Shown: positions 1-8,001 of the stretch, piece after piece
Position numbering within the stretch: position 1 is the stretch's first letter
Layout of the letters: each line of letters opens with the position of its first letter
Assembly (NCBI RefSeq): GCF_001443045.1
Contig: NZ_LKPJ01000001.1
Coordinates: forward strand, 377,681-441,680
Origin: Burkholderia ambifaria
GTDB taxonomy: Bacteria > Pseudomonadota > Gammaproteobacteria > Burkholderiales > Burkholderiaceae
Direction of reading: 5' to 3'
DNA length: 64,000 nucleotides
Program-made: the position numbers and the translations under genes
The notes under the pieces: generated by a model
Database searches by the model: none
Seen by the model: only the letters and a program-made list of their open reading frames with translations
Told to the model about the DNA's origin: nothing

Positions 1-740
1 CCTATGCGGCCGGACACATCCCGGGCGCCCAGTATCTTCATCTCGATCGCGACCTGTCCGGCCGCAAGACCGGCACCAACGGCCGCCATCCGCTGCCGAC
101 CCGCGACGCACTCGCCACGCTGATCGCCAGCCGCGGCGTCAAGCAGGGCCAGCAGGTCGTCGCCTATGACGCACAAGGCGGCGCCTATGCGGCGCGCCTG
201 TGGTGGCTGCTGCGCTGGCTCGGGCACGATTCCGTCGCGCTGCTCGACGGCGGGCTGCAGGCATGGGAAGCGGCCGGCCAGCCGGTGACCGCCGACGTGC
301 CGCACCCGGCCGCCGGCGACTTCCGCGCAGCCACTCCGCTCGAATCGACGGTCGACGCGGCAGCGGTGCTCGCGAACGTGACGTCAGCCAAGCGCGTCGT
401 GATCGATGCGCGCGCGCCCGACCGCTATCGCGGCGAAAACGAAACGATCGATCGTGTCGGCGGCCACATTCCCGGCGCACGCAACCGGTTCTTCAAGGAC
501 AACCTGGCCGCCGACGGCCGCTTCAAGACCGGCCATGAACTGCGCGAGACGTTCACCACGCTGCTGGCCGGCACCGAGCCGAACAGCGTGATCCTGCAGT
601 GCGGGTCCGGCGTGACCGCATGCCACAACGCGCTCGCACTCGAAATCGCGGGACTGCATGGCGCGTCGCTGTATCCGGGATCGTGGAGCGAATGGAGCGC
701 CGATCCGTCGCGGCCGATCGCGACCGGCCCGACGCCGTAA
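1..740 (+). CDS. sseA: 3-mercaptopyruvate sulfurtransferase (5' end outside window)
   Basis: Two-domain rhodanese-type enzyme that moves sulfur from 3-mercaptopyruvate to a thiol or cyanide acceptor. The frame is open from base 3, so the gene starts before the window. The visible part holds most of the catalytically silent N-terminal rhodanese domain and the whole C-terminal domain with DARAPDRYRG and HIPGARN. The active-site loop is CGSGVTAC, with the nucleophilic Cys codon at about 600. The CG(S/T)GVTA form favours mercaptopyruvate over thiosulfate, whose loop is CRxGxx(R/T). The gene converges on the dienelactone hydrolase, with a palindromic hairpin between them. Confidence 0.88.
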   Translation, partial: YAAGHIPGAQYLHLDRDLSGRKTGTNGRHPLPTRDALATLIASRGVKQGQQVVAYDAQGGAYAARLWWLLRWLGHDSVALLDGGLQAWEAAGQPVTADVPHPAAGDFRAATPLESTVDAAAVLANVTSAKRVVIDARAPDRYRGENETIDRVGGHIPGARNRFFKDNLAADGRFKTGHELRETFTTLLAGTEPNSVILQCGSGVTACHNALALEIAGLHGASLYPGSWSEWSADPSRPIATGPTP

Positions 741-762
741 GCACCGGCACGGCGCGACGATC

Positions 763-786
763 AAGCGGCGGCATCTGCCGCCGCTT
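763..786. terminator. Shared hairpin between convergent genes
   Basis: Perfect inverted repeat with 11-base arms (AAGCGGCGGCA / TGCCGCCGCTT) and almost no loop. It lies in the 51-bp gap between the stops of sseA and the dienelactone hydrolase. There is no strong T run on either side, so it may be a weak bidirectional terminator or an mRNA end-stabilising stem. Confidence 0.45.
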
Positions 787-791
787 GTCGT

Positions 792-1667
792 TTACATCAC
801 GCCGTACTTGTGGAACCACTCGATCGCGCGCTTCCAGCCGTCTTCGGCATCGCCCTTCACGTAACTGGGCCGGTAATCGGCGAAGAACGCGTGACCGGCA
901 TCCGGATACACGACGATCTCCGACTCGCGCGCGAGCTTCGAATCGCTCGTCTGGATTGCCTTGCGCATGTCCGCAAGCGACGCCTGCGTGATGTTCATGT
1001 CCTTCTCGCCATAAAGGCCGAGCACCGGCACCTTCAGCAACGACGCATGATCGACCGGATTGAACGGCGTCATCTCGTCGGTCTTGCCCTCGACGAATCC
1101 GTACCACGCAACAGCCGCACGCACGTGCGGATTGTGCTCCGCATACAGCCACGCCTGGCGGCCACCCCAGCAGAACCCCGTCACGCCGAGACGAGACGGA
1201 TCGCCGCCGTTCTTGCCGGCCCACGCGACGGTCGCATCGAGATCCTCGGTAACCTGGCGGTCGGGCACCTTGCTGATGATGTTGTCGTACAGCTCCTTCA
1301 TCGTCGGATACTTCGACGCGTTGCCCTGCCGTGCGAACAGATCGGGCGCGATCGCCAGATAGCCGAGCTTCGCGAAACGGCGGCAGACGTCGGCGATATG
1401 CGCATGCACGCCGAAGATCTCGTGGATCACGATGACGACCGGCAGGTTCGTCTTGTTGACCGGCTGCGCGCGATACGCGGGGATGCTCGCGTCGCCCGAG
1501 CGGATCTCGATGGTGTCGACGTCCAGCCCGACGCTGTCGGTCGTGACCGTCTGCGCCGACACGGGCAGCACGGCGGCCGCGAAGGTGCCGCCCAGCGCGG
1601 CCTGCATGAACTTGCGGCGCGAGAACGGAACGTGGGGAACCAGGCTGTCGACTTCGGGTTTCAACAT
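792..1667 (-). CDS. Tat-exported dienelactone hydrolase family protein
   Basis: Alpha/beta hydrolase of the dienelactone hydrolase (carboxymethylenebutenolidase) family, 291 aa. The chosen ATG at 1667 follows a GAGGAG ribosome site; upstream in-frame starts lack one. The N-terminus has a twin-arginine signal (SRRKFMQ at about residues 16-22) followed by an Ala-rich hydrophobic stretch, so a folded enzyme is probably sent to the periplasm. The nucleophile is Cys166 in GFCWGG, with Asp223 (GEKD) and His259 (DAGH) completing the family Cys-Asp-His triad. The real substrate is unknown: most exported members are not tied to chloroaromatic pathways, and no such genes are nearby. Confidence 0.85.
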   Translation of the reverse strand: MLKPEVDSLVPHVPFSRRKFMQAALGGTFAAAVLPVSAQTVTTDSVGLDVDTIEIRSGDASIPAYRAQPVNKTNLPVVIVIHEIFGVHAHIADVCRRFAKLGYLAIAPDLFARQGNASKYPTMKELYDNIISKVPDRQVTEDLDATVAWAGKNGGDPSRLGVTGFCWGGRQAWLYAEHNPHVRAAVAWYGFVEGKTDEMTPFNPVDHASLLKVPVLGLYGEKDMNITQASLADMRKAIQTSDSKLARESEIVVYPDAGHAFFADYRPSYVKGDAEDGWKRAIEWFHKYGVM

Positions 1668-2089
1668 GAATGCACTCCTCGATTGAGCGCCGCCGTCATG
1701 GCCACGGATTCGACCTGACGGGGCATCGCGCCGGCGGACGGCGCGGATGTCGCGGCGGTTGGCACCCCGCCGCAATCGGAAACCCGGACAAGATGCCCAA
1801 TAATCCGTTGTCGCGTCAACTGTCAGATGTGTAAGACTCGATTACGACGGTGTAATCCGGTGACATCGATCGTGGTGTCGATGGCTGCCGACCGGCGCTC
1901 CGATCCATGTGCCGCACGCACGCAGCGAGTGTCGTTGCGCGATCGAATGCTTTCGGATCGAAACGAGAAAACGCGCGGTGCACGGGTCGTCTGGCACGCG
2001 CCTGCGCAGTCATCCGGCGCCCGAAAAGACAACGGGCAGGAAACGCGCTCGATGCGCATTCCCTGCCCGCCCGGTGCATGAACGTGCGC
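1668..2089. other. Intergenic region, 422 bp
   Basis: This separates two leftward genes. It holds the ribosome site, and presumably the promoter, of the dienelactone hydrolase at its left end and the ndh terminator at its right end. No recognisable gene or repeat was seen in between. Confidence 0.5.
2022..2070 (-). terminator. Intrinsic terminator of ndh
   Basis: On the minus strand, just past the ndh stop, a GC-rich stem pairs GGGCAGGGAA with TTCCTGCCC around an inner ATGCGC/GCGCGT pairing. It is followed by a T-rich stretch (TTGTCTTTT). Confidence 0.65.
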
Positions 2090-3424
2090 TCAGTGCAGCT
2101 TCACGCGCGGCAGCGTCGTGCGGCGCAGCCAGTGCGCAAACGTATCGAGCATCATGCGCGGATAGCCGTGCAGCGCCGCGATATGCAGCCGGTACAGCGA
2201 CATGTACATGAAGCGTGCGAAGAGCCCCTCGATCAGCATGCTGCCGCCAATCAGCCCGCCCATCAGGTTGCCGACCGCGCTGAAGTGACCGAGCGACACC
2301 AGCGAACCGAAATCGCGATACGTGAACTCGGGCAGCGCACGCCCGTCGAGCCGGCATCCGATCGCCGTCAGCAGAAAGCTCGCCTGCTGATGCGCGGCCT
2401 GCGCGCGCGGCGGCACGTTGCGTTCGTTGCCGGGCCACACGCATGCCGCGCAGTCGCCGAGCGCGAAGACGTTGTCGTCGGTGAAGGTCTGCAGCGTGCG
2501 GCGCACGTCGAGCTGGCCGAGCTTGTTGACCTGCAGGCCGTCGAGATGCGACAGCACGGCCGGTGCCTTGATGCCGGCTGCCCAGACCGTGAGGTCCGCG
2601 CGCACCGCCTTGCCGCTCGCGGTGTGCACGAATCCCGGCGCGACCTCGGTCACGCGTTCGGAAAGCATCAATCGCACGCCGAGCTTTTCGAGCAGTTCGG
2701 CCGTTGCGGCCGACACGCGCTCCTGGAGCGCCGGCAGAATCCGCGGCCCCGATTCGATCAGCACGATGCCGACGTCGTGCCGCGGGTCGAGCTTGTGCAG
2801 CCCGTACACGGACAGCACCTGCGCGGTATTGCGCAGCTCGGCGGACAACTCGACGCCCGTCGCGCCACCGCCGACGATCACGACCTGGATGCGCGGCTCG
2901 GCCGCCGCGCCCGGCGCGGGCTCGGCCGGTGCCTGGTGCTCGGCGCGCATGCACGCCGCGATCAGGCGCTTGCGGAAACGCTCGGCCTCGCCGACCGTAT
3001 CGAGCGCGATCGCGTTTTCGGCCGCGCCCTGCACACCGAAGAAGTGCGTCGTGCTGCCGATCGCGATCACCAGCGTGTCGTATTCCAGGTCACGCGCGGG
3101 CAGCAGTTCCTCGCCGTCGCTGTCGTTGACGGGCGACAGCGTGATGCGCTTGGCCGCGCGGTCGAGGGCGGTCAGTTCGCCCTGCTGAAACTCGAAGCCA
3201 TGCCAGCGCGCCTGTGCCGCGTATTCGAGTTCCTGCGTGAATGGGTCCATGCTGCCGGCTGCGACCTCGTGCAGCAATGGCTTCCAGATGTGAGTCGGAT
3301 TGCGGTCGACGAGCGTGACGAGCGCACGCGCGGGACGATTGCCGCGCGCGCCGTAACGGTCGCCGAGCCGCGTCGCCAGTTCCAGGCCGCCCGCGCCTCC
3401 GCCTACGATGATGATCCGATGCAT
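2090..3424 (-). CDS. ndh: Type II NADH dehydrogenase (NDH-2)
   Basis: Single-subunit, non-proton-pumping NADH:quinone oxidoreductase on the inner face of the cytoplasmic membrane, 444 aa. The ATG at 3424 follows an AAGGGGGG ribosome site, and the protein then begins directly with the FAD-binding Rossmann motif IIIVGGGAGGLELATRLG. A second dinucleotide motif, VVIVGGGATGVELSAEL, sits near residue 165 and should bind NADH. The family signature around ALGDCAAC is present near residue 300. The C-terminal tail is amphipathic and aromatic, as expected of the membrane-anchoring helices of NDH-2. It appears to be transcribed alone. Confidence 0.9.
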   Translation of the reverse strand: MHRIIIVGGGAGGLELATRLGDRYGARGNRPARALVTLVDRNPTHIWKPLLHEVAAGSMDPFTQELEYAAQARWHGFEFQQGELTALDRAAKRITLSPVNDSDGEELLPARDLEYDTLVIAIGSTTHFFGVQGAAENAIALDTVGEAERFRKRLIAACMRAEHQAPAEPAPGAAAEPRIQVVIVGGGATGVELSAELRNTAQVLSVYGLHKLDPRHDVGIVLIESGPRILPALQERVSAATAELLEKLGVRLMLSERVTEVAPGFVHTASGKAVRADLTVWAAGIKAPAVLSHLDGLQVNKLGQLDVRRTLQTFTDDNVFALGDCAACVWPGNERNVPPRAQAAHQQASFLLTAIGCRLDGRALPEFTYRDFGSLVSLGHFSAVGNLMGGLIGGSMLIEGLFARFMYMSLYRLHIAALHGYPRMMLDTFAHWLRRTTLPRVKLH

Positions 3425-3700
3425 CTGATTCCCCCCTTTGCGATTCGAAACTGCTGCCGCCGGACGATGCAGACGCATGCATTCGCGCCGCCCGTTGGAT
3501 TAACCGGTTCGGACATCATCGATGTGCAGTTCGAAGCACCTCGACGCGTCCGATCCCGGAACGCGGGCACGCCGCCCCAACGACAATGACGTGTCACCTG
3601 CATTGTCCGGGAGCTTGCGCGTTGACCACAAGCAAACCATCTCGATATTCAGCATCCCTGCAACAATATGCCGCGGGAAACAGGAATCGCACGGGGTGCG

Positions 3701-6454
3701 TCAGTGTGCCTCTTCCCAGTTCGCGCCGGCGCCCACTTCGGCGACCAGCGGCACCTTCAGCTTCGCCACACCGCACATCATTTCCGGCAGTTTCTCGCGC
3801 ACGAGCGACAGTTCGTCGTCGGGCACCTCGAGCACCAGTTCATCGTGCACCTGCATGATCATGCGCGACGCGAGCCGGTCGCGCGTGAGCCAGTCATCCA
3901 CTGCGATCATCGACAGCTTGATCAGGTCGGCCGCCGTGCCCTGCATCGGTGCATTGATGGCCGCGCGCTCGGCGGCCTGACGGCGCGGGCCATTGCCGCC
4001 GTTGATCTCCGGCAGCCACAGGCGGCGGCCGAAAACGGTTTCAACGTAGCCCTTCTCCTTCGCCACGGCACGCGTGTCTTCCATGTACCGCGCGACGCCC
4101 GGGTAGCGCGCGAAGTAGCGGTCGATATAGAGCTTCGCCGCATCGCGCGTGATGCCGAGGTTCGACGCGAGACCGAACGCGCTCATCCCATAGATGAGCC
4201 CGAAGTTGATCACCTTCGCGATCCGGCGCTGGTCCGAGTTGACCTCCAGCGGCGTCACGCCGAACACTTCGGCTGCGGTTGCGCGGTGAATGTCCTCGCC
4301 TTGCGAGAACGCGCGCAGCAGCGACGCGTCGCCGGAGATGTGCGCCATGATCCGCAGTTCGATCTGCGAATAGTCGGCCGACACGATCCGGTGACCGGGC
4401 GACGCGATGAACGCTTCGCGGATCCGCCGGCCTTCGGCCGTGCGCACCGGAATGTTCTGAAGATTGGGATCGTTCGATGCGAGCCGGCCGGTGACCGCGA
4501 CAGCCTGTGCATAGTTCGTGTGCACGCGGCCCGTTTCCGGATTCACCATGCGCGGCAGCTTGTCGGTATACGTCGACTTCAGCTTCGACAGCCCGCGATG
4601 CTCGAGCAGCAGCTTCGGCAGCGGGTAATCCTCGGCCAGTTTCTGCAGCACTTCTTCGTCGGTCGACGGTGCGCCGCTCGGCGTTTTCTTCACAACCGGC
4701 AACTGCAGCTTCTCAAAGAAGATCTGCCCGATCTGCTTCGGCGAGCCGAGGTTGAACTCGCCACCGGCCAGTTCGTACGCCTGTCCTTCGAGCTCGATGA
4801 GCCGCACCGCGATCTCGTTGCTTTGCGCCTGCAGACGCGCGTCGTCGATCAGCACGCCGGTGCGCTCCATCTTGCGCAGCACGAGCGATACCGGCATCTC
4901 GATCTCGCGATACACGCGCTCGAGGCCCGCTTCGCGCGCGATCTGCGGGTACAGCGCGTGATGCAGTTGCAGCGTGATGTCCGCATCTTCGGCCGCGTAC
5001 GCGGCCGCCTGCTCGAGCGCGACCTCGTCGAAACCGATCTGCTTCGCGCCCTTGCCTGCCACGTCTTCGTACTTGATCGTCTTGACGCCCAGATGACGCA
5101 GCGCGAGGCTGTCCATGTCGTGCGTGCGGTGCGACTCCAGCACGTACGACTCGAGCAGCGTGTCGTGCTCGATGCCGTTCAGCGCGATGTCGTAGTTCGC
5201 GAGCACCTGCGCGTCGTACTTCAGATGCTGGCCGACCTTCTTGCGATCGGCCGATTCGAGCCACGGCTTCAGGCGCGCGAGCACGTCGTCGATCGGCAGT
5301 TGCTCGGGCAGGTCCGGGCCACGGTGCCCGACCGGAAGATAGGCGGCCTTGCCCGGCTCGATCGAGAACGACAGGCCGACGAGCCGTGCGGTCATCGGGT
5401 CGAGCGAGGTGGTTTCGGTGTCGAACGCGGTCAGTGCGGCCGCATCGATCTTCGCGAACCACGCGTCGAATTGCGCCCAGGTCTGGATCGTGTCGTATTC
5501 GCGGACGATGTCCGCGGCGATCACTTGCGCCGGCTCGCCTTCCGGCGCATCGGCGCCGCCGCCTTCGGCGGGCGCGCTCTCGACTTCGCGCAGCCATGTC
5601 TTGAAACCGTAGCGCGCGAAGATGTCGCGCAGCAGGTCGCGGGCCTCGCCGTCCGTCTTCAGCGACGCCTCGATCGATTCGAGATGCGGCGCGAGATCGC
5701 AGGCCGTCTCGACGGTCACGAGCGTGCGGCCGAGCGGCAGGAAATCGAGCGCGCGGCGCAGGTTGTCGCCGACCACGCCCTTGATCTCGCCCGCGTGTTC
5801 GATCACGCCGTCGAGGCTGTCGTATTGCGACAGCCACTTCACCGCCGTCTTCGGGCCGCACTTCTCGACGCCCGGCACGTTGTCGACGGTGTCGCCGATC
5901 AGCGCGAGGTAGTCGATGATCCGCTCGGGCGGCACGCCGAACTTCGAGATCACGCCGTCGCGATCGAGCGTCTCGTTGGTCATCGTGTTGACGAGCGTGA
6001 CGCGATCGGTGACGAGCTGCGCGAGGTCCTTGTCGCCGGTCGACACGATCACGTCCATTCCGTGCCGCTCGGCTTCGCGCGCGAGCGTGCCGATCACGTC
6101 GTCGGCTTCGACGCCCTCGACCATCAGCAGCGGCCAGCCGAGCGCGCGCACCGCGCCGTGGATCGGCTCGACCTGCAATGCGAGATCGGGCGGCATCGAT
6201 GGACGGTTTGCCTTATAGTCGGCATAAAGGTCGTCGCGGAACGTCTTGCCCTTTGCATCGAACACGCAAGCGCTATACTCTGCACTGACTTCCTTGCGCA
6301 TACGGCGCAGCATGTTGATGATTCCGTAGAGCGCTCCGGTCGGCTCCCCGCCAGGGCCACGCAAATCAGGCATCGCATGGTAAGCCCGATACAGATAGCT
6401 CGAACCGTCAACCAATAGCAGGGTCTTACCTTCCAGATTTCGTTCTTCAGGCAT
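3701..6454 (-). CDS. polA: DNA polymerase I
   Basis: Repair and Okazaki-fragment-processing polymerase, 917 aa, full length. The N-terminal 5'-3' exonuclease/flap nuclease starts with LLLVDGSSYLYRAYHA. The 3'-5' proofreading domain looks intact: the Exo I DTE is near residue 341, with LKYDAQ and YAAEDAD further on. Polymerase motif A (DYSQIELR) is near 692, motif B (RRIAKVINFGLIYG) near 741-755, and motif C (QVHDE) near 868. The ATG at 6454 is chosen; a TTG nine bases upstream is the only near alternative. The start is one base from the ATG of the divergent LOG gene, so its promoter and leader must lie inside that gene. No convincing Shine-Dalgarno is visible there. Confidence 0.96.
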   Translation of the reverse strand: MPEERNLEGKTLLLVDGSSYLYRAYHAMPDLRGPGGEPTGALYGIINMLRRMRKEVSAEYSACVFDAKGKTFRDDLYADYKANRPSMPPDLALQVEPIHGAVRALGWPLLMVEGVEADDVIGTLAREAERHGMDVIVSTGDKDLAQLVTDRVTLVNTMTNETLDRDGVISKFGVPPERIIDYLALIGDTVDNVPGVEKCGPKTAVKWLSQYDSLDGVIEHAGEIKGVVGDNLRRALDFLPLGRTLVTVETACDLAPHLESIEASLKTDGEARDLLRDIFARYGFKTWLREVESAPAEGGGADAPEGEPAQVIAADIVREYDTIQTWAQFDAWFAKIDAAALTAFDTETTSLDPMTARLVGLSFSIEPGKAAYLPVGHRGPDLPEQLPIDDVLARLKPWLESADRKKVGQHLKYDAQVLANYDIALNGIEHDTLLESYVLESHRTHDMDSLALRHLGVKTIKYEDVAGKGAKQIGFDEVALEQAAAYAAEDADITLQLHHALYPQIAREAGLERVYREIEMPVSLVLRKMERTGVLIDDARLQAQSNEIAVRLIELEGQAYELAGGEFNLGSPKQIGQIFFEKLQLPVVKKTPSGAPSTDEEVLQKLAEDYPLPKLLLEHRGLSKLKSTYTDKLPRMVNPETGRVHTNYAQAVAVTGRLASNDPNLQNIPVRTAEGRRIREAFIASPGHRIVSADYSQIELRIMAHISGDASLLRAFSQGEDIHRATAAEVFGVTPLEVNSDQRRIAKVINFGLIYGMSAFGLASNLGITRDAAKLYIDRYFARYPGVARYMEDTRAVAKEKGYVETVFGRRLWLPEINGGNGPRRQAAERAAINAPMQGTAADLIKLSMIAVDDWLTRDRLASRMIMQVHDELVLEVPDDELSLVREKLPEMMCGVAKLKVPLVAEVGAGANWEEAH

Positions 6455-6455
6455 T

Positions 6456-7214
6456 ATGAACAAGAGAAAAGTGATTCCGAGTCTGCGTTCGCTCGCAGAT
6501 CAAGAACGCGCGACGGCCAAGAAGGCGCGCGCATCGTGGCAGATGTTCACGATTATGGCAGAGTTTATCGAGGCGACCGAGTACCTGTCGGAGATCCGCC
6601 CGGCTGTCAGCATCTACGGTTCTGCCCGTCTCAAACCCGACACGCCGCACTACAAGCTTGCGGTGCAGATCGCGCGCAAGCTGTCCGACGCCGGCTTCGC
6701 GGTGATCTCCGGCGGCGGCCCCGGCATCATGGAAGCCGCGAACAAGGGCGCGCACGCCGGCAAGGCGCCGTCGGTCGGCCTGAACATCGAGCTGCCGCAC
6801 GAGCAGGCCGGCAACCACTACCAGGACATCTCGCTGCGCTTCCGCCACTTCTTCACGCGCAAGGTCACGTTCGTGAAGAATTCGGATGCGGTGATCGTGA
6901 TGCCGGGCGGCTTCGGCACGCTCGACGAACTGTCCGAAGTGCTCACGCTGATCCAGACGAAGAAATCGCGCCTCGTGCCGATCATTCTCGTCGGCAGCAC
7001 GTTCTGGCAGGGGCTGCTGCAATGGTTCCGCGACCAGCTGATCCCGAACGGCCTCATCAATCCGGAAGACATGAACCTGATGCAGGTGATCGACGATCCC
7101 GACCAGGTGCTCGACGCCGTGCTCGCGTTCTACGAGGACAGCGGCGAGGAAGAAGGCCCGGACGGCGACGGCCAGCCGCCGCGACCCGAAGAAGACCGCA
7201 TGTTCTATCTGTAA
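6456..7214 (+). CDS. LOG-family nucleoside-monophosphate phosphoribohydrolase (TIGR00730-like)
   Basis: 252-aa Rossmann-like LOG/lysine-decarboxylase-like protein. LOG enzymes cleave the N-glycosidic bond of purine (including cytokinin) nucleoside 5'-monophosphates, giving base plus ribose 5-phosphate. Family motifs are GGGPGIMEAAN near residue 85 and PGGFGTLDE near residue 150. The N-terminus is basic and the C-terminus is acidic and Pro-rich. The ATG at 6456 overlaps the polA start region and has no clear ribosome site, so a start about 30 codons further in (near MFTIMAEF) cannot be excluded. A strong terminator follows. Bacterial members are often misnamed lysine decarboxylases. Confidence 0.85.
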   Translation: MNKRKVIPSLRSLADQERATAKKARASWQMFTIMAEFIEATEYLSEIRPAVSIYGSARLKPDTPHYKLAVQIARKLSDAGFAVISGGGPGIMEAANKGAHAGKAPSVGLNIELPHEQAGNHYQDISLRFRHFFTRKVTFVKNSDAVIVMPGGFGTLDELSEVLTLIQTKKSRLVPIILVGSTFWQGLLQWFRDQLIPNGLINPEDMNLMQVIDDPDQVLDAVLAFYEDSGEEEGPDGDGQPPRPEEDRMFYL

Positions 7215-7259
7215 TTCGATCGATGTCGATGACCGGCCTCGCGGCCGGCATCCCGCATC

Positions 7260-7306
7260 ACGCGCGGCAGGCGTGGCGGTTCCGCCATCTGCCGCGCGTC
7301 ATTTTG
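7260..7306 (+). terminator. Intrinsic terminator after the LOG gene
   Basis: Long GC stem pairing CGCGCGGCAG with CTGCCGCGCG, with an inner TGGCGG/CCGCCA pairing, followed by TCATTTT. A smaller CCGGCC/GGCCGG stem lies just upstream. Confidence 0.75.
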
Positions 7307-7608
7307 TAACGCCGCATTAATCGCGCTGCGCGGCCGCGCGCCGCCGAATGTCAAATCCGGGGAGCCGGTGCCGCGCAACGCGGCTGCCCTGTTCCGCGCC
7401 TGCGCCCCGTCATTGTCAAATCATGCGGCCTGCCATCGGTCCGGCTGGCCCGCTGCACGAGAATCCGCCGTAACAAATACGCGTCGCCTTTTCCGCGCAG
7501 TGCCCGCACACTGCATCTCGTCGGCGCGGCGTCCCCCCGGTGGAACGATCCCCCCTCGCGTCCATCGCGTCGCGCCGGCTTTTTGACAACGACATCACGG
7601 AAAACAAC
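7307..7608. other. Intergenic region, 302 bp
   Basis: Non-coding stretch between the LOG-gene terminator and the small exported protein gene. It should carry the promoter of the latter. No clear operator or structured RNA was recognised. Confidence 0.4.
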
Positions 7609-7887
7609 ATGAAACGCTCGCTGATCGCCCTCGCCTTCACCGGCCTCGGTCTTTCGCTGTCCGGCCTCGCCCACGCCGTCAACGTCGACGTCAACATCGG
7701 CACGCCCGCGCCGGTCGTCGTCGCGCCTGCGCCCGTGGTGGTGGTCGGCTGGCACGGCGACCGCTACTGGGACGGCCGCCGCTACTGGGAGCGCCGCGAG
7801 TGGGAAGACCACCAGCGCTATCGTGGTCACGAAGGGCGCCGCGGCTATCACTGCCCGCCGGGACACGCAAAGAAAGGCGAATGCTGA
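7609..7887 (+). CDS. Small exported protein, Tyr/Trp/Arg/His-rich
   Basis: 92-aa protein of unknown function. The ATG at 7609 gives a clean Sec signal peptide (MKRSLIALAFTGLGLSLSG, cleavage likely after AHA near residue 23). The mature part has an Ala/Pro/Val stretch (APVVVAPAPVVVV) and then an aromatic and Arg-rich tail (RYWDGRRYWERREWEDH) ending in a short Cys-containing segment (YHCPPGHAKKGEC). Such small basic exported proteins are common in Burkholderia. A periplasmic or envelope location is likely and no function can be assigned. It is a single gene with a strong terminator behind it. Confidence 0.75.
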   Translation: MKRSLIALAFTGLGLSLSGLAHAVNVDVNIGTPAPVVVAPAPVVVVGWHGDRYWDGRRYWERREWEDHQRYRGHEGRRGYHCPPGHAKKGEC

Positions 7888-7935
7888 GCATCCGAGCGGC
7901 GGGCCTTCCGGCCCGCGCACTGAAGCGCAAGGAAC

Positions 7936-7975
7936 AAGGCCGCATGCGAACGAAGGTTCGCGTGCGGCCTTTTTC
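7936..7975 (+). terminator. Strong intrinsic terminator
   Basis: A 15-bp stem, AGGCCGCATGCGAAC pairing with GTTCGCGTGCGGCCT with one G-T wobble, followed by TTTTT. It terminates the small exported protein gene and lies just before the convergent amn stop. Confidence 0.85.
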
Positions 7976-8001
7976 GTTGGCGGTGCGGCTGCGCAGTGGC
8001 G

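Noticed and set aside
1907-3589. 560-codon open frame antisense to ndh
   Set aside because: Composition is that of an antisense shadow; the ndh frame on the other strand is clearly the gene.
3668-6418. Open frame of about 916 codons antisense to polA
   Set aside because: It mirrors polA over its whole length, is rich in His/Arg/Leu/Asp as expected from GC-rich antisense frames, and has no domain or ribosome site.
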